From NCBI RefSeq assembly GCF_022828475.1, contig NZ_CP059557.1, positions 5,627,470-5,691,469 on the forward strand: a stretch of DNA of 64,000 bases, read 5' to 3'. The notes under the pieces were generated by a model. The model had not been told where the DNA came from and made no database searches. It worked only from the letters and a program-made list of their open reading frames with translations. Source of the DNA: Saccharopolyspora gloriosae (GTDB lineage Bacteria > Actinomycetota > Actinomycetes > Mycobacteriales > Pseudonocardiaceae). Position 1 is the stretch's first letter. Each line of letters begins with the position of its first letter. The translations under genes were made by a program, and so were the position numbers. Shown here piece by piece: positions 19,161 through 28,898 of the stretch.

Positions 19161-19598
19161 TCACCCGCTCCGCGCCGCCGCCCGCCGATGCTGATCCACC
19201 CCGGAGACGCCCTTGACGGCGTCGAGTTCCGCGGCGAGGCGGTCGGCGGCTCCGGGAATGCGGTTGCCCCGCGCCAGATCCAGTCCGACCGCCGCGGCCT
19301 CCACCTCGACCGAAGTGCGCCAGCCGCCCGCTGATTCGTACTCACGGGTGTACAAGCGTCCGGATACGAGCACCGGAGTGGTTTTGCCCACCACGCCGAT
19401 CACTCCGTCGGCCACCCGCCGCCAGCAGTGGACGGTGACGATCAAGCGGTCGCCGTCCACCCACTTCTCGGCTTCCTTGTCGTAGCGCCGGGAATTGCCC
19501 GCCAGCCGGAAGCTGACGACTCGCTCACCACCGGGCGTCTCCCGGATCCTCGGCTCGGAGAGCACGGTTCCCACCACTGCCACGGTCGTCTCGAACAT
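19161..19598 (-). CDS. ssb: single-stranded DNA-binding protein (SSB paralogue)
   Basis: A 145-aa OB-fold protein: MFETTVAVVGTVLSEPRIRETPGGERVVSFRLAGNSRRYD, then WVDGDRLIVTVHCWRRVADGV and TPVLVSGRLYTREYE follow the SSB core pattern. It lacks the long Gly-rich linker and acidic DxDxPF-like tip of housekeeping SSB, so it is likely the second SSB of actinomycetes (competence or septation associated in other species) rather than the replication one. ATG 19598 has GAAGGGTGG upstream; an in-frame ATG at 19619 is less likely. Confidence 0.85.
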   Translation of the reverse strand: MFETTVAVVGTVLSEPRIRETPGGERVVSFRLAGNSRRYDKEAEKWVDGDRLIVTVHCWRRVADGVIGVVGKTTPVLVSGRLYTREYESAGGWRTSVEVEAAAVGLDLARGNRIPGAADRLAAELDAVKGVSGVDQHRRAAARSG

Positions 19599-19755
19599 CA
19601 CGGCCACCCTTCGGCGCATCGGAGCCGTCCCTCGGCCCGACTCCAGATTGCGCGGCGCCGATCACTCCGCGCTACCCCGCGATCACAATCTGTGGACAGA
19701 TCGAGCGCTTGTGGACAACTGCGGCGAAAATCGGGCCTGACTCCCCCTCCGAGGG

Positions 19756-21798
19756 TCACCCATCAGCGCGAGATTGGGAGCCTGACGACCCCGACCCGGC
19801 GGCATCGCCGCCGGAGAGCCGCCGCAGCATCTCGTTGTAGGCGGCCAAATCCGCGTCCCCGTCGGCGGCGGCCCTGCGGTCGTAGCGCCGCGCCTCCCGC
19901 TCATCGGCGCGCGACCACTGGATCAGCAGCGCCAGCATCACGACCACCAGCGGCACCTCGCCGGACGCCCACGCGAGCCCGCCGCCGAGGTTCTGATCCG
20001 CCAGCAGATCCTGCGCCCAGGGCAACGAAAGACCTCGGTAGAAGTCCGACCCGATCACGTTGTTCGACATCATCAAGGTGATGCCGAAGAACGCGTGGAA
20101 CGGCATCGAAGCGAACACCATCCCGACCTTCGCCAGCGAGGGCATCGACCGCGGTGCGGGGTCGATGCCGATCACCGGCCAGTAGAAGACGTAACCCACC
20201 AACAGGAAATGCGCGTTCATCAGCAGATGCGCCCAGTGCTGCGGCAACGCGGCGTCGAACAGGCCGGAGAAGTACAGCGCCCAGAACGATCCGACGAACA
20301 ACGCCAGCGCCACGAACGGATTGGTCAGCCACCGGGTCAGCGGCGAGTGCAGGAATGCCAGCAGCCACTCCCGCGCACCCGGCGGCTCCCCCTTCGCCGC
20401 GGGCCGCAGCGTCCGCAGCGCCAGCGACGTCGGCCCCGCCAGCACCAGCAGCACCGGCGCGAGCATGGACAACACCATGTGCTGGCCCATGTGCACGCTG
20501 AACATCGCGGGCGCGTACCGGCCCATGCCCGAGGACGTGGCGAACAGGATGCTGGCGCAGCCGCACAGCCAGGCGATGGTCCGGCCCACCGGCCACTGGT
20601 CCCCGCGGCGGCGCAGCACGTGCACGCCGTAGAGGTACAACCCGGCGAGCACGATCGACAACGTCCCGAATACCAGGTCGAACCGGCCATCGAAGATCAA
20701 TTTCATGGCCGTCGGCGCCCCGTCCAGCGGATAGCCGATCAGCAACTCGGTCCGGTCCGGAACCGCACCGAGCTCCGCAGGCGGCGGAGTGCGCCCGAGC
20801 GCGACGGCGACCCCGATGGTCGCGAACATCGTCAGCACTTCGATGGCACCGAGCCGCAGCAGGGTGTCCGCGCCCTCCTCGACGCGCCGCACGGCCCGCT
20901 CCCGCTGGAAGTAGGCGATGACGCCGAGCACGGCCAGCAGCCCGATCTTGACCAGGACCAGCACCCCGTAGGTCGTCGTGACCAGCTGATCCGGCGGAAC
21001 CCGCACGAAGGAGTTCAGGACACCGGACACGGCCATGACGATCCAGCAGACCAAGGCGATCCGGGAGAACCGCCGCGCCACCAGACCCGCGTGCGCGCCG
21101 TTGCGCGCCAGGTGCGCGAGCAGCGCCACCAGCCCACCGACCCACAACGTGGCCGAGAAGAGGTGGAACAGCAGGCTGTTCGTCGCGATGTCGTGGGCAC
21201 CGCCGCTGGCCGAGTGCCCGGTGGCGATCACCGGGAACAGGCCGAGCAGCGAGACCGCGAACAGCACGACCGCCCAGCCCCAGGACAGCACCACCCGGCA
21301 GGCCACTACGAGCACCAGCGCGATCACGGCAGTGAGCAGCCACGCCTTGGCCTCTTCCAAAGCATCGACGAGCCCGAACAGCACCTCCGTGTTGAGCACT
21401 TCGTGGATCGGGCGGCCGGTGGCATCGGCCGCCGTGAACGGCACGAGCAACGCGGCACCGACGCACCACACCGCAGCGGCCCAGCCTGCGGTGCGCACCG
21501 CGGCGTAGCCGTCGGCGAGCAGCGGCCCGGACCGTCGCGCGGGAATGCCGAACGACGCCAGCAGCAACGATCCGATGCAAATGACCGCACCGGCCTCGGC
21601 GAGCACCCGAACGACCGGAAGCCCGAGGCTGGTCACCGTCCCCGGGTCGGGCAGTCCGATGGCGGCGTAGGCATCGCTCGCCGACATCGCGGTGAGCGCC
21701 GCCGCCACCACCGCGGCGAGGATCCCGGCCGTGACGACCAGGATCCCGACGGTGGTGGACCTGGTGCGCGGGTCGGGCGGAACGGTCTCAGAAGCCAC
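19756..21798 (-). CDS. CopD-CtaG fusion: copper resistance / cytochrome c oxidase assembly membrane protein
   Basis: A 680-aa polytopic membrane protein. The first half (about 1-330) resembles CopD, with eight or so helices and conserved membrane histidines (for example in SLLFHLFSATLWVGGL). The second half (about 345-640) is a caa3-type CtaG domain with MGRYAPAMFSVHMGQHMVLSMLAPVLLVLAGP and HWAHLLMNAHFLLVGYVFYWPVIG. Together they likely handle copper at the membrane for cytochrome oxidase CuB or for copper homeostasis. The fusion is well known in actinobacteria. It starts at GTG 21798; the C-terminal 40 residues are charged and cytoplasmic. Confidence 0.9.
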   Translation of the reverse strand: MASETVPPDPRTRSTTVGILVVTAGILAAVVAAALTAMSASDAYAAIGLPDPGTVTSLGLPVVRVLAEAGAVICIGSLLLASFGIPARRSGPLLADGYAAVRTAGWAAAVWCVGAALLVPFTAADATGRPIHEVLNTEVLFGLVDALEEAKAWLLTAVIALVLVVACRVVLSWGWAVVLFAVSLLGLFPVIATGHSASGGAHDIATNSLLFHLFSATLWVGGLVALLAHLARNGAHAGLVARRFSRIALVCWIVMAVSGVLNSFVRVPPDQLVTTTYGVLVLVKIGLLAVLGVIAYFQRERAVRRVEEGADTLLRLGAIEVLTMFATIGVAVALGRTPPPAELGAVPDRTELLIGYPLDGAPTAMKLIFDGRFDLVFGTLSIVLAGLYLYGVHVLRRRGDQWPVGRTIAWLCGCASILFATSSGMGRYAPAMFSVHMGQHMVLSMLAPVLLVLAGPTSLALRTLRPAAKGEPPGAREWLLAFLHSPLTRWLTNPFVALALFVGSFWALYFSGLFDAALPQHWAHLLMNAHFLLVGYVFYWPVIGIDPAPRSMPSLAKVGMVFASMPFHAFFGITLMMSNNVIGSDFYRGLSLPWAQDLLADQNLGGGLAWASGEVPLVVVMLALLIQWSRADEREARRYDRRAAADGDADLAAYNEMLRRLSGGDAAGSGSSGSQSRADG

Positions 21799-22000
21799 GC
21801 GACGAGCCTAACGTCCGCTCTCTGACCTGCGGTTTCGGGTTCGGCGTGACGGCCGTCCCGCACAGGTTCCCACGTCGATCGGGGACATCGCTTCGAGCGG
21901 AACCGGCGCCGTCACCGCAGGCGGCGCCACGACCCGGCTCCTGCTCGCGCACCACCCGGCGTCGCGGGCGGGAGGTTTCGCCACGGCACCGGCGGGTTCA

Positions 22001-23041
22001 TCAAACAGAGCTCCTCGCCCGGTCGGCGGCCCGCAGCGGAGCCCCCATCTCGTGCAAGTGCCGCAGCACGTGGCGGTAGGACTGCACGACTCCGGCTTGG
22101 GTGTACGAGATGCCGTGCACGGCGCAGAACCGCTCCACGATGGGCTGCGCTCGGCGCAGGTGCGGCCGGGGCATGTTCGGGAACAGGTGGTGCTCGATCT
22201 GGTAGTTCAGCCCGCCGAGGACGAAATCGGTGATCGGCCCACCACGGATGTTGCGCGACGTCAGCACCTGCCTGCGCATGAAGTCGACCTTTTCTCCGGT
22301 CATGGTCGGCATGCCCTTGTGGTTGGGCGCGAACGCGCAACCCATGTACACGCCCCACAGCGCCTGGTGCACGAGGATGAACACGACGGCGAGACCGGGC
22401 GAGAGCACCAGGAACACCGCCGCGAGGTACAGCACGACGTGCGCGGCCAGCACCGCGCCTTCGACTCGGCGACGCTTCGTCTCCCCGCTCAGCACCGACC
22501 GGATCCCGGAGACGTGCAGGTTCAACCCTTCGAGCGTGAGCAGCGGGAAGAACAGCACCGCCTGGTACTTGGCCATCCAACGGAGGAAACCGGTCCGCAG
22601 GCGGGCCTGCGCTCCGGTGAACACGACGGCGGGCACGTCCAAGTCCGGATCGTGCTCCTCGTGGTTCGGGTTGGCGTGGTGGCGGTTGTGCCCGCTGACC
22701 CACTGCTGGAAGTTCATGCCGACCAGTCCGCCGTGCGCCGTGCCGACCACGTCGTTGGGGCGCCGAGTCCGGAAGATCTGCTTGTGCCCCGCGTCGTGGC
22801 CGATGAAGGCGAGCTGCGCGAACACGACCGCCAGCAGCGCCGCGATGACGAGTTGCCACCAGGTGTCGCCGAGGAAGGCGAACGCCGTCCACAGGCCCGC
22901 GAACGCCAGCAGGTTTCCGGTGATCTTCAATCCGTAGTAGCCGCGCCTGCGCTGCAGCAGTCCCGCCTCGCGGACCTCGCGGGACAGCTCTGCGAACTCG
23001 CTACCGGTGCGTTGCCCGGTGCTCGACGGCGCTTCGCTCAT
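22001..23041 (-). CDS. membrane fatty acid desaturase (acyl-CoA / acyl-lipid type)
   Basis: A 346-aa diiron membrane desaturase. The three histidine clusters are visible: HDAGH (82-86), HNRHH (118-122) and QIEHH (281-285). The Q in the third box is typical of front-end (delta-5/6-type) and linoleoyl-CoA-type desaturases, so regiospecificity may differ from delta-9. Four hydrophobic segments lie between the boxes. It introduces a double bond using O2 and electrons from a ferredoxin or flavoprotein partner; none is adjacent. ATG 23041 overlaps the stop of a small upstream ORF (ATGA), implying translational coupling to it. Confidence 0.92.
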   Translation of the reverse strand: MSEAPSSTGQRTGSEFAELSREVREAGLLQRRRGYYGLKITGNLLAFAGLWTAFAFLGDTWWQLVIAALLAVVFAQLAFIGHDAGHKQIFRTRRPNDVVGTAHGGLVGMNFQQWVSGHNRHHANPNHEEHDPDLDVPAVVFTGAQARLRTGFLRWMAKYQAVLFFPLLTLEGLNLHVSGIRSVLSGETKRRRVEGAVLAAHVVLYLAAVFLVLSPGLAVVFILVHQALWGVYMGCAFAPNHKGMPTMTGEKVDFMRRQVLTSRNIRGGPITDFVLGGLNYQIEHHLFPNMPRPHLRRAQPIVERFCAVHGISYTQAGVVQSYRHVLRHLHEMGAPLRAADRARSSV

Positions 23042-23202
23042 CGTCCCGCAGTGGTCGGCTCGGAGAAGCGGATGTCCCGGGAGTGGCGATCGGTGCGCCC
23101 GCCCGCGACCGGGCGGGTGGGGGGATGCTGGTCCTCGGGGTGGCTGAACACCGCGGGCTCAACGCCGTCGGCGGTGGACGAACGGGTGTAGGTACTAGTC
23201 AA
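23038..23202 (-). CDS. small ORF (54 aa) coupled to the desaturase gene
   Basis: TTG 23202 has an excellent ribosome-binding site (GAGGAG, 5 nt spacing) and opens a 54-codon frame reading MTSTYTRSSTADGVEP and ending with SRDIRFSEPTTAGR. Its TGA overlaps the desaturase ATG as ATGA. The product is polar, Pro/Arg/Ser-rich, without a membrane helix or known motif. It may be a real small protein or a leader peptide whose translation delivers ribosomes to the desaturase start. I do not recognise it. Confidence 0.5.
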   Translation of the reverse strand: MTSTYTRSSTADGVEPAVFSHPEDQHPPTRPVAGGRTDRHSRDIRFSEPTTAGR

Positions 23203-23225
23203 TGAAACTCCTCATGTCTTCGGGT

Positions 23226-23244
23226 GGACCGGCCGACGGCCGGT
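23226..23244 (-). terminator. short GC hairpin after the DUF5994 gene
   Basis: Perfect 8-bp stem GACCGGCC / GGCCGGTC with a GAC loop. It lies 26 bp past the stop of the minus-strand DUF5994 gene and just upstream of the small ORF ribosome-binding site; it may separate the two units. Confidence 0.45.
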
Positions 23245-23269
23245 CTCCGGTGGGGCGTGCCGGCTCCGC

Positions 23270-23770
23270 TCAGCGGACGGCGGCCACCCGGCCGCCTTCG
23301 GCTTCCCACCGCTGTTCCGCCCTGGCGTCCGCCCCCTGCGGGAGCGGCACCAGCGCGACTGCGTCTTCGACGCCCGAGAGCCCGGCCGCCGAACTAGTCG
23401 TGTCGGCCGCGTCCTCGGTGGTGCCCGGTGGCGCGACCAGCAGGCTCACCCGCCGACCGTCCGCGCCGATCACCACGACGGTGCGCGGATCCATCGCCCG
23501 GAAGCCCTCGAACCGCACCAGCCGGCCTCCGATGGTCATTTTTCGGTCCATCGCACCCCACGTCGCGAGGTGGTAGGACACGCGGCTGATCGGTCCGACC
23601 GCGTCGCCGAGCGCGACCGCCAGTTCGGTGAACTCGATCACCGGCTCCGCGGAGCCGGGCCACCAGCCGCCGTCGAACCGGCCAGGAGCGGCGTCGGCCG
23701 CCTTCATCCGCAGGCGCGGCGCGGAAGTTCGGTGTGCTGCGAATGTTGAATCAGGCTGAACCGAGGTCAT
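23270..23770 (-). CDS. DUF5994 family protein
   Basis: A 166-aa actinobacterial protein of unknown function. The stretch GRFDGGWWPGSAEPVIEF followed by ISRVSYHLATWGAMDRKM matches the DUF5994 pattern (GWWPRS...L, then a Trp and RK region). It is soluble, with no signal peptide. ATG 23770 is chosen (GGGAG upstream); the longer frame to 23920 has an Arg-rich, non-conserved N-terminus. Function unknown. Confidence 0.75.
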   Translation of the reverse strand: MTSVQPDSTFAAHRTSAPRLRMKAADAAPGRFDGGWWPGSAEPVIEFTELAVALGDAVGPISRVSYHLATWGAMDRKMTIGGRLVRFEGFRAMDPRTVVVIGADGRRVSLLVAPPGTTEDAADTTSSAAGLSGVEDAVALVPLPQGADARAEQRWEAEGGRVAAVR

Positions 23771-24008
23771 CTCGGCGCTCCCGTCCCAAGCCCGAACGGG
23801 CCGGACAATCGTGGTGCGCCCGAAGCGGCACCCGCGAAACCGCGGATAGTCGAACGCCTCCGGTACCCTGATCCTACGCCCCTTCGCCGGATCCCGGGTA
23901 ATCCGGCGGCTTCCGGCCACTAGGTGCGACTACCGCGCGGAGCCGGGGTAAGGTCCGGAGGTGATCTTGGTCGAGGTTGCTCCCCGCCCCCGGCGACCAG
24001 TGAAAAGG

Positions 24009-24082
24009 CGCCCCCGGCAGGACTCGAACCTGCGACCTAAGGATTAGAAGTCCTTTGCTCTGTCCAGCTGAGCTACGAGGGC
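24009..24082 (-). tRNA. tRNA-Arg (anticodon TCT)
   Basis: On the minus strand the sequence begins GCCCTCGTAGCTCAGCTGGA and ends CGGGGGC with a G discriminator. The acceptor stem pairs 7/7 (allowing G-T), the D arm and the T arm (GGTTCGAATCC) are canonical, and the anticodon loop CTTCTAA gives TCT. No CCA is encoded; the discriminator is followed by CCT. It serves the rare AGA codon. No integrase or att duplication is seen beside it. Confidence 0.96.
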
Positions 24083-24283
24083 TTGTGCATTGCTCACGTG
24101 AGCTGCAGGAAGCAGGGTAACCGTCCACTCCGTCGACAGTGGTACCGACGCCGTCGGCGTTGCAGAGCCGGTATCGAACGGCAAGCTGATCGACAACTCG
24201 GCGCCATGACCGAGCCGGAAGCGGCCGCCCACACCCTCGAATGATCACAAAGGAATCACGGTGACACGGCCGGAAAACCCGCG

Positions 24284-24321
24284 CCGGGGCCGCTGCGCCG
24301 AGTTCGACGCAGCGGCCCCGG
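24284..24321 (-). terminator. very strong hairpin after the secreted protein gene
   Basis: A perfect 14-bp stem CCGGGGCCGCTGCG / CGCAGCGGCCCCGG with a 10-nt loop, starting 8 bp after the stop of the minus-strand gene at 24330. No T-run. Confidence 0.75.
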
Positions 24322-24329
24322 CGGTCCGG

Positions 24330-24977
24330 TCACGCGCAGGAATCGGGCGCCACGTCCAACACCGGGTCGTCCTGGCCGACGCCGGCGAACGGGTACTCGT
24401 CGACCGGGGCCGCCACGCCGTCGCGCACGTCATGAGCGATGCGCTTGCCGTCGTAGGCGGGCTCCGGAGCCTGGCTCTCGTTGGAGGCGGCGAGGGTGAT
24501 CAGCACGCGACCGTCCGATCCGGCCGGTCCGCACTCGTATCCGAGCCGCGCGGCCACACCCCCACCTTCGTTGATCTTGAGCGGTGCGCCGTCCTGCGTG
24601 GTCAGCTCCCTCGGAGCACCGTCGGCCCCCAGATCCCAGATGCCGAACCACTCGGTGTTCGCCCCGACGGACTCGGTGACCAGCAGTTCCTGCCTGCCGT
24701 CGTTGTTGACGTCCAGGACTCGCATGGGCCGCGTGCCCGCGTAGGCGTCCCCGGTCAGCGTCGCCTCAGTGGTGCGTCCGTCTACTGTGAACTGAATAAC
24801 CTGCTGTGATCCGTCCCCGACAGCGGAAAGCCTTGCAGAGTCGAGTGTTCCGTTTCCATCAAGATCCAATGTGGACTGCTGACTCGAATCCGCGGCAGCG
24901 ATTCCCGCCGGGACCAGCGCCATCGCGAAGGCCAGCGCACCGATGCCCACACCTGCTCGAATTCCGTTCTTCCCCAC
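24330..24977 (-). CDS. secreted protein with VCBS/FG-GAP-like repeats
   Basis: A 215-aa exported protein. GTG 24977 has AGAGGAAA upstream. The N-terminus VGKNGIRAGVGIGALAFAMALVPAGIAAADS is a Sec signal peptide with a likely cleavage after AxA-A. The mature part has DLDGNGTLDSARL and DVNNDGRQELLV, the Ca-binding DxDxDGxxD loops of FG-GAP/VCBS-type repeats. It ends with a Cys (DSCA) and has another in YECGPAG, possibly a disulfide. Function unknown, presumably extracellular. The divergent neighbour is the cobalamin-regulated metE. The long frame extending to 25439 runs through the riboswitch and is not the real start. Confidence 0.8.
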   Translation of the reverse strand: MGKNGIRAGVGIGALAFAMALVPAGIAAADSSQQSTLDLDGNGTLDSARLSAVGDGSQQVIQFTVDGRTTEATLTGDAYAGTRPMRVLDVNNDGRQELLVTESVGANTEWFGIWDLGADGAPRELTTQDGAPLKINEGGGVAARLGYECGPAGSDGRVLITLAASNESQAPEPAYDGKRIAHDVRDGVAAPVDEYPFAGVGQDDPVLDVAPDSCA

Positions 24978-25159
24978 AGTGTTTCCTCTCGAATCGACGT
25001 GCTCGGCAAGGCCTGAGCGCCCCTCCCCTCCCCTGTTCAGATGACGCTCCACCGCGCCGCAGGTTGCCTCCGAAGCCGAAAACGCAGTCGTGTGCACGCT
25101 GGGTGACCTGGACGTCAAGGCCTTGTCTTCCGGCCAGAAGCAAGTAGCCTCCGAAGTGC

Positions 25160-25372
25160 TGGTGGTTCGCACAGCTCTGCGAAAGCGGCGCGGTGCGAGG
25201 CAAGAGGGAACCCGGTGCGAATCCGGGACTGCCCCGCAGCGGTGAGTGGGAACGAACGCCGTCACTGGTCCACGACCGGTCACAGCACTGAGCGCACGCT
25301 CGGGAAGCGACGGCCAGTAGGAACCCCCGGCTAGGCCGGGAAGAGCCCGCGAGTCCGAAGACCTGCCGCCGG
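25160..25372 (+). promoter_or_regulatory. cobalamin (B12) riboswitch
   Basis: The adenosylcobalamin element: GGGAACCCGGTGCGAATCC at about 25206-25224 followed by GGGACTGCCCCGCAGCGGTGA is the conserved B12-box core, preceded by the CGAGGCAAGAGGGAA arm and closed by GAGTCCGAAGACCTGCCGCC at 25351-25370. About 138 nt separate it from the metE start. Repression of the B12-independent enzyme when cobalamin is present is the expected logic. Confidence 0.92.
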
Positions 25373-25510
25373 TGCACGCGTCCACGCGACGCGTGCTGTT
25401 GCGAGGTCCCGCGGGAGGACCTGGTCGACGAGTCGCCACAAGGGCGACGTGTGCCGATCACCTCCTGCTCGACCTCGCAGAACTGTTGTCCAGCTCGCGA
25501 GGAGAGAGCG

Positions 25511-27799
25511 TTGACCAGCACAATCGGATCCACCGTGCTCGGATTTCCCAGGATCGGACCGAACCGGGAACTCAAGCGGGCACTGGAGAACTACTGGAAG
25601 TCCCGCATCGGTGAACCGGAGCTGCGCGAAGTCGCGCGCACGCTGCGCACCGACACGTGGCGGTCGCTGCGCGACGCCGGGCTGGACTCGGTGCCGGGAA
25701 ACACGTTTTCGTACTACGACCAGGTGCTCGACGCCGCCGTCACCTTCGGCGCGGTACCCGCCCGGTTCGCCGAACTGGGCCTGAACCCACTGGACACCTA
25801 CTTCGCGATGGCGCGCGGCGTGGAATCGGCGCCACCGCTGGAAATGACGAAGTGGTTCGACACGAACTACCACTACATCGTCCCGGAGATCGGCCCGGAA
25901 ACCGAATTCCGGCTGACCGACCAGACGGTCGTGGACCAGTACAACGAGGCCGCCGAACTGGGCATCACGACCCGCCCGGTCGTGGTCGGGCCGCTGACGT
26001 TCCTGCTGCTGTCGAAGCCGCGGGACGGCGCCCCGGAGTCGTTCCGCCCACTGGACAAGGTCGACGATCTGGTGGCCGCGTACGCGGAACTGCTCGGCGA
26101 ACTGCACCGGGCCGGCGTCGAGTGGGTGCAGCTCGACGAACCCGCTTTCACTGCCGACCGCTCCCAGGCCGACCTGGACGCGCTGCGCACCGCCTACCGC
26201 AAACTCGGTGAGCTGACGGAGCGGCCGAAGATCCTCGTCGCCTCGTACTTCGGGGATCTCGGTGACGCGCTGGGCGTGCTGGCCTCGGCTCCCATCGACG
26301 CGCTGGGCGTGGACCTCGTCGCCGGGCAGCACACGGTGGACGAACTGCCGTCGATCTCGGCGCTGCGCGACAAGACGCTGGTCGCCGGGCTCGTCGACGG
26401 CCGCAACATCTGGCGCACCGACCTGGACAAGGCGTTGAAGAAGGCGGCGACGCTGCTGGGCCTGGCCGGTGAGGTCTCGGTCAGCACCTCGTGCTCGCTG
26501 CTGCACGTGCCCTACGACGTCGAAGCCGAAACCGACATCGACCCGCAGGTGAAGTCCTGGCTCGCATTCGCCGCGCAGAAGGTCGGCGAGGTCGTGACCC
26601 TGGACCGGGCGCTGCACCAGGGCCGCGAGTCGGTGTCCGCGGAACTCGACGACGCGCGCGCACGCATCACGGACCGCGCAGGTGCGGAACGAGTGCGCAA
26701 CAACCGGGTGCAGGCGCGGCTCACCTCGCTCAAACCGGAGCACGCCCAACGCGGGGACTACGCGAAACGCCTTGCGGCGCAGCAGAAATCCCTGCGCCTG
26801 CCGCCGCTGCCGACGACCACCATCGGCTCGTTCCCGCAGACCACCGACGTGCGCAAGGCCCGCGCGGCGCTGCGTTCCGGCAGCATCGACCAGGCCACCT
26901 ACAAGCAGCGGATGCGGGACGAGATCGAACGCGTCATCCGGTTGCAGGAAGACCTGGGACTCGACGTGCTGGTGCACGGCGAACCGGAACGCAACGACAT
27001 GGTGCAGTACTTCTCCGAGTACATGGACGGGTTCGTCAGCACCCACAACGGCTGGGTCCAGTCCTACGGCTCCCGCTGCGTGCGCCCGCCGATCCTGTTC
27101 GGCGACGTGTCCCGGCCCGAGCCGATCACGGTCGAGTGGGCGAAATACGCGCAGAAGCTCACCGAGAAGCCCGTGAAGGGCATGCTGACCGGCCCCGTCA
27201 CCATCCTCGCCTGGTCGTTCGTGCGCGACGACCAGCCGTTGGGCGACACGGCGCGGCAGGTCGCGCTCGCCATCCGGGACGAGGTCAAGGACTTGGAGAA
27301 CGCGGGCATCCGGGTGATCCAGGTCGATGAGCCCGCGCTGCGCGAACTGCTGCCGCTGCGTTCGTCGCTGCACCAGGCTTACCTGGACTGGGCGGTGGAA
27401 TCGTTCCGCCTGGCGACCTCCGGCATCGCCGAGAGCACGCAGATCCACACCCACCTGTGCTACTCGGAGTTCGGCGACGTCATCAATGCGATCGTGGCGC
27501 TCGACGCCGACGTGACGAGCATCGAGGCGGCCCGCTCGCGCATGGAGGTGCTCGACGACCTCAACGCGGTCGGGTTCGGACGCGGTGTCGGGCCGGGCGT
27601 GTACGACATCCACTCGCCACGCGTCCCAGAGGCCGATGGGGTCACGGACCTGCTGAAGGCGGCGCTGGCGGCGGTGCCCGCGGAACGCCTGTGGGTGAAC
27701 CCGGATTGCGGTCTCAAGACCCGCGGCTACGCGGAGGTCGAGGCCGCCCTGAAGAACGTGATCAGCGCGACGGAAGCCGTGCGCCCGGCTTCCAGCTGA
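25511..27799 (+). CDS. metE: cobalamin-independent methionine synthase
   Basis: Transfers a methyl group from 5-methyltetrahydropteroyltri-glutamate to homocysteine, the last step of methionine synthesis. It has 762 aa starting at TTG 25511 (GAGGAGA upstream); the frame opening at 25451 adds a non-conserved leader. The N-terminus [21 protein letters not shown] is typical. The zinc/homocysteine site is intact: His648 and Cys650 in HTHLCYSEF, and Cys733 in [11 protein letters not shown]. The duplicated barrel appears as [20 protein letters not shown] in the second half. A cobalamin riboswitch lies upstream, so a B12-dependent MetH elsewhere in the genome is likely. Confidence 0.97.
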   Translation: MTSTIGSTVLGFPRIGPNRELKRALENYWKSRIGEPELREVARTLRTDTWRSLRDAGLDSVPGNTFSYYDQVLDAAVTFGAVPARFAELGLNPLDTYFAMARGVESAPPLEMTKWFDTNYHYIVPEIGPETEFRLTDQTVVDQYNEAAELGITTRPVVVGPLTFLLLSKPRDGAPESFRPLDKVDDLVAAYAELLGELHRAGVEWVQLDEPAFTADRSQADLDALRTAYRKLGELTERPKILVASYFGDLGDALGVLASAPIDALGVDLVAGQHTVDELPSISALRDKTLVAGLVDGRNIWRTDLDKALKKAATLLGLAGEVSVSTSCSLLHVPYDVEAETDIDPQVKSWLAFAAQKVGEVVTLDRALHQGRESVSAELDDARARITDRAGAERVRNNRVQARLTSLKPEHAQRGDYAKRLAAQQKSLRLPPLPTTTIGSFPQTTDVRKARAALRSGSIDQATYKQRMRDEIERVIRLQEDLGLDVLVHGEPERNDMVQYFSEYMDGFVSTHNGWVQSYGSRCVRPPILFGDVSRPEPITVEWAKYAQKLTEKPVKGMLTGPVTILAWSFVRDDQPLGDTARQVALAIRDEVKDLENAGIRVIQVDEPALRELLPLRSSLHQAYLDWAVESFRLATSGIAESTQIHTHLCYSEFGDVINAIVALDADVTSIEAARSRMEVLDDLNAVGFGRGVGPGVYDIHSPRVPEADGVTDLLKAALAAVPAERLWVNPDCGLKTRGYAEVEAALKNVISATEAVRPASS

Positions 27800-28277
27800 T
27801 CTCGAAGCCGGGGGCGGTGCTCGCTCTTCCCACCGCTCACCGCCCCCGGCCCCCGCCTGGAGTGAACGGACCCTTCGACCAAACTCGTTGGACAAACGGT
27901 CCGCTCACTCCATCCCACCTCCCCCACATCCACGCCGTACAGAGGTCACGTTCCCGAGTGAACGGACCCTTCGACCAAACTGGCTGGACGAACGGTCCGC
28001 TCACTCCATCCGGCCCGACGAACGGTCCGTTCGCACTCCGCTGCCGACGGCGAGGCCGCGGGTGGATCACTTTTGCACTACGGCTGAGTAATGGATCGAC
28101 CCGTCCAGGCGCTCAGGAACGTCCGGGGCACGGCACTCCGAGCGACGGAGCGAAGTTCGCTCCCTTCGCAATCCCTTGCACCACAACGAGATTCGATCGC
28201 CCGGACATGCCCGGCAAGGATCACCTCGGGCGACGGCGACCTGGGGAAGCCGCTGTGCAGGCGGTTAAGGTGAGCCG
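27800..28277. repeat. intergenic region with two full 49-bp palindromes and a half copy
   Basis: There is no gene between metE and the methyltransferase. Full palindromic elements lie at 27860-27910 and 27956-28006; a right-arm half copy (GACGAACGGTCCGTTCG) lies at 28018-28034. The first begins 61 bp after the metE stop. Arms here carry GACCCTTCGACC instead of the usual GACCGTTCGTCC, so the pair is slightly diverged from the family consensus. Nothing recognisable is seen in 28040-28277 apart from the promoter space of the methyltransferase. Confidence 0.9.
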
Positions 28278-28898
28278 GTGGCTGGGGAGTTCTGGAATCA
28301 CAACGTGCACTACCACCGGCTCGTGCTCGACACGGTCCCGGACGGATGCGGCAAGGCTCTTGACGTCGGATGCGGCGACGGGTTGCTGGTGCGCAAGCTG
28401 GCGGCGCGGGCGAACCGCGTCACGGGGATCGACCGCTCCCGCAGGATGATCCGGGAGGCCCGGCGGGCCAGCATCAACCTCAGTAATGTGTCCTATGTGG
28501 ACTCTGATTTCGTGGACTTCGAGGCGAAGGAGCGCGGCGGCGAATACGGGTTCATCAGCAGCGTCGCCGCGCTGCACCACATGGACTTCACCTCCGCGCT
28601 CACCGGCATGGCCCGACTGCTCGCCCCCGGCGGACGCCTGGTGCTCATCGGCCTGGCACGGCACCATACGCCACTCGACTGGGCGTGCGACATCGCGGCG
28701 ATTCCGGCGCACCGCATCCTCGCCCGTCGCCACGGCGGCGTCACCGAACCTCCCGACCTACCCACTCGGGACCCGGCGATGACCTGGGACCAGGTGCGCC
28801 ATGCCGCGCGAGACCTGCTGCCCGGCTCCCGGTACCGACGGCTGCTGCTCTGGCGCTACGCCCTCACCTGGCAGAAGCCCGAGCCGGCATCCAGCTGA
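28278..28898 (+). CDS. class I SAM-dependent methyltransferase
   Basis: A 206-aa Rossmann-fold methyltransferase. Motif I KALDVGCGDGLLVRKLA (about residues 26-42) binds SAM; VTGIDRSRRMI is the acidic-loop strand and ARLLAPGGRLVLIGLAR motif III. The substrate is unknown; the helical insert after HHTPLDWACDIA is of the small-molecule type. GTG 28278 is used. The stop codon TGA at 28896-28898 is followed immediately by a family palindrome. Confidence 0.88.
   Translation: MAGEFWNHNVHYHRLVLDTVPDGCGKALDVGCGDGLLVRKLAARANRVTGIDRSRRMIREARRASINLSNVSYVDSDFVDFEAKERGGEYGFISSVAALHHMDFTSALTGMARLLAPGGRLVLIGLARHHTPLDWACDIAAIPAHRILARRHGGVTEPPDLPTRDPAMTWDQVRHAARDLLPGSRYRRLLLWRYALTWQKPEPASS

Noticed and set aside
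24009-24082. tRNA-Arg as a genomic island attachment site
   Set aside because: No integrase, no direct repeat of the tRNA 3-prime end and no composition change nearby.
24978-25439. N-terminal extension of the secreted protein
   Set aside because: It would run antisense through the cobalamin riboswitch; GTG 24977 has a good ribosome-binding site and starts a normal signal peptide.
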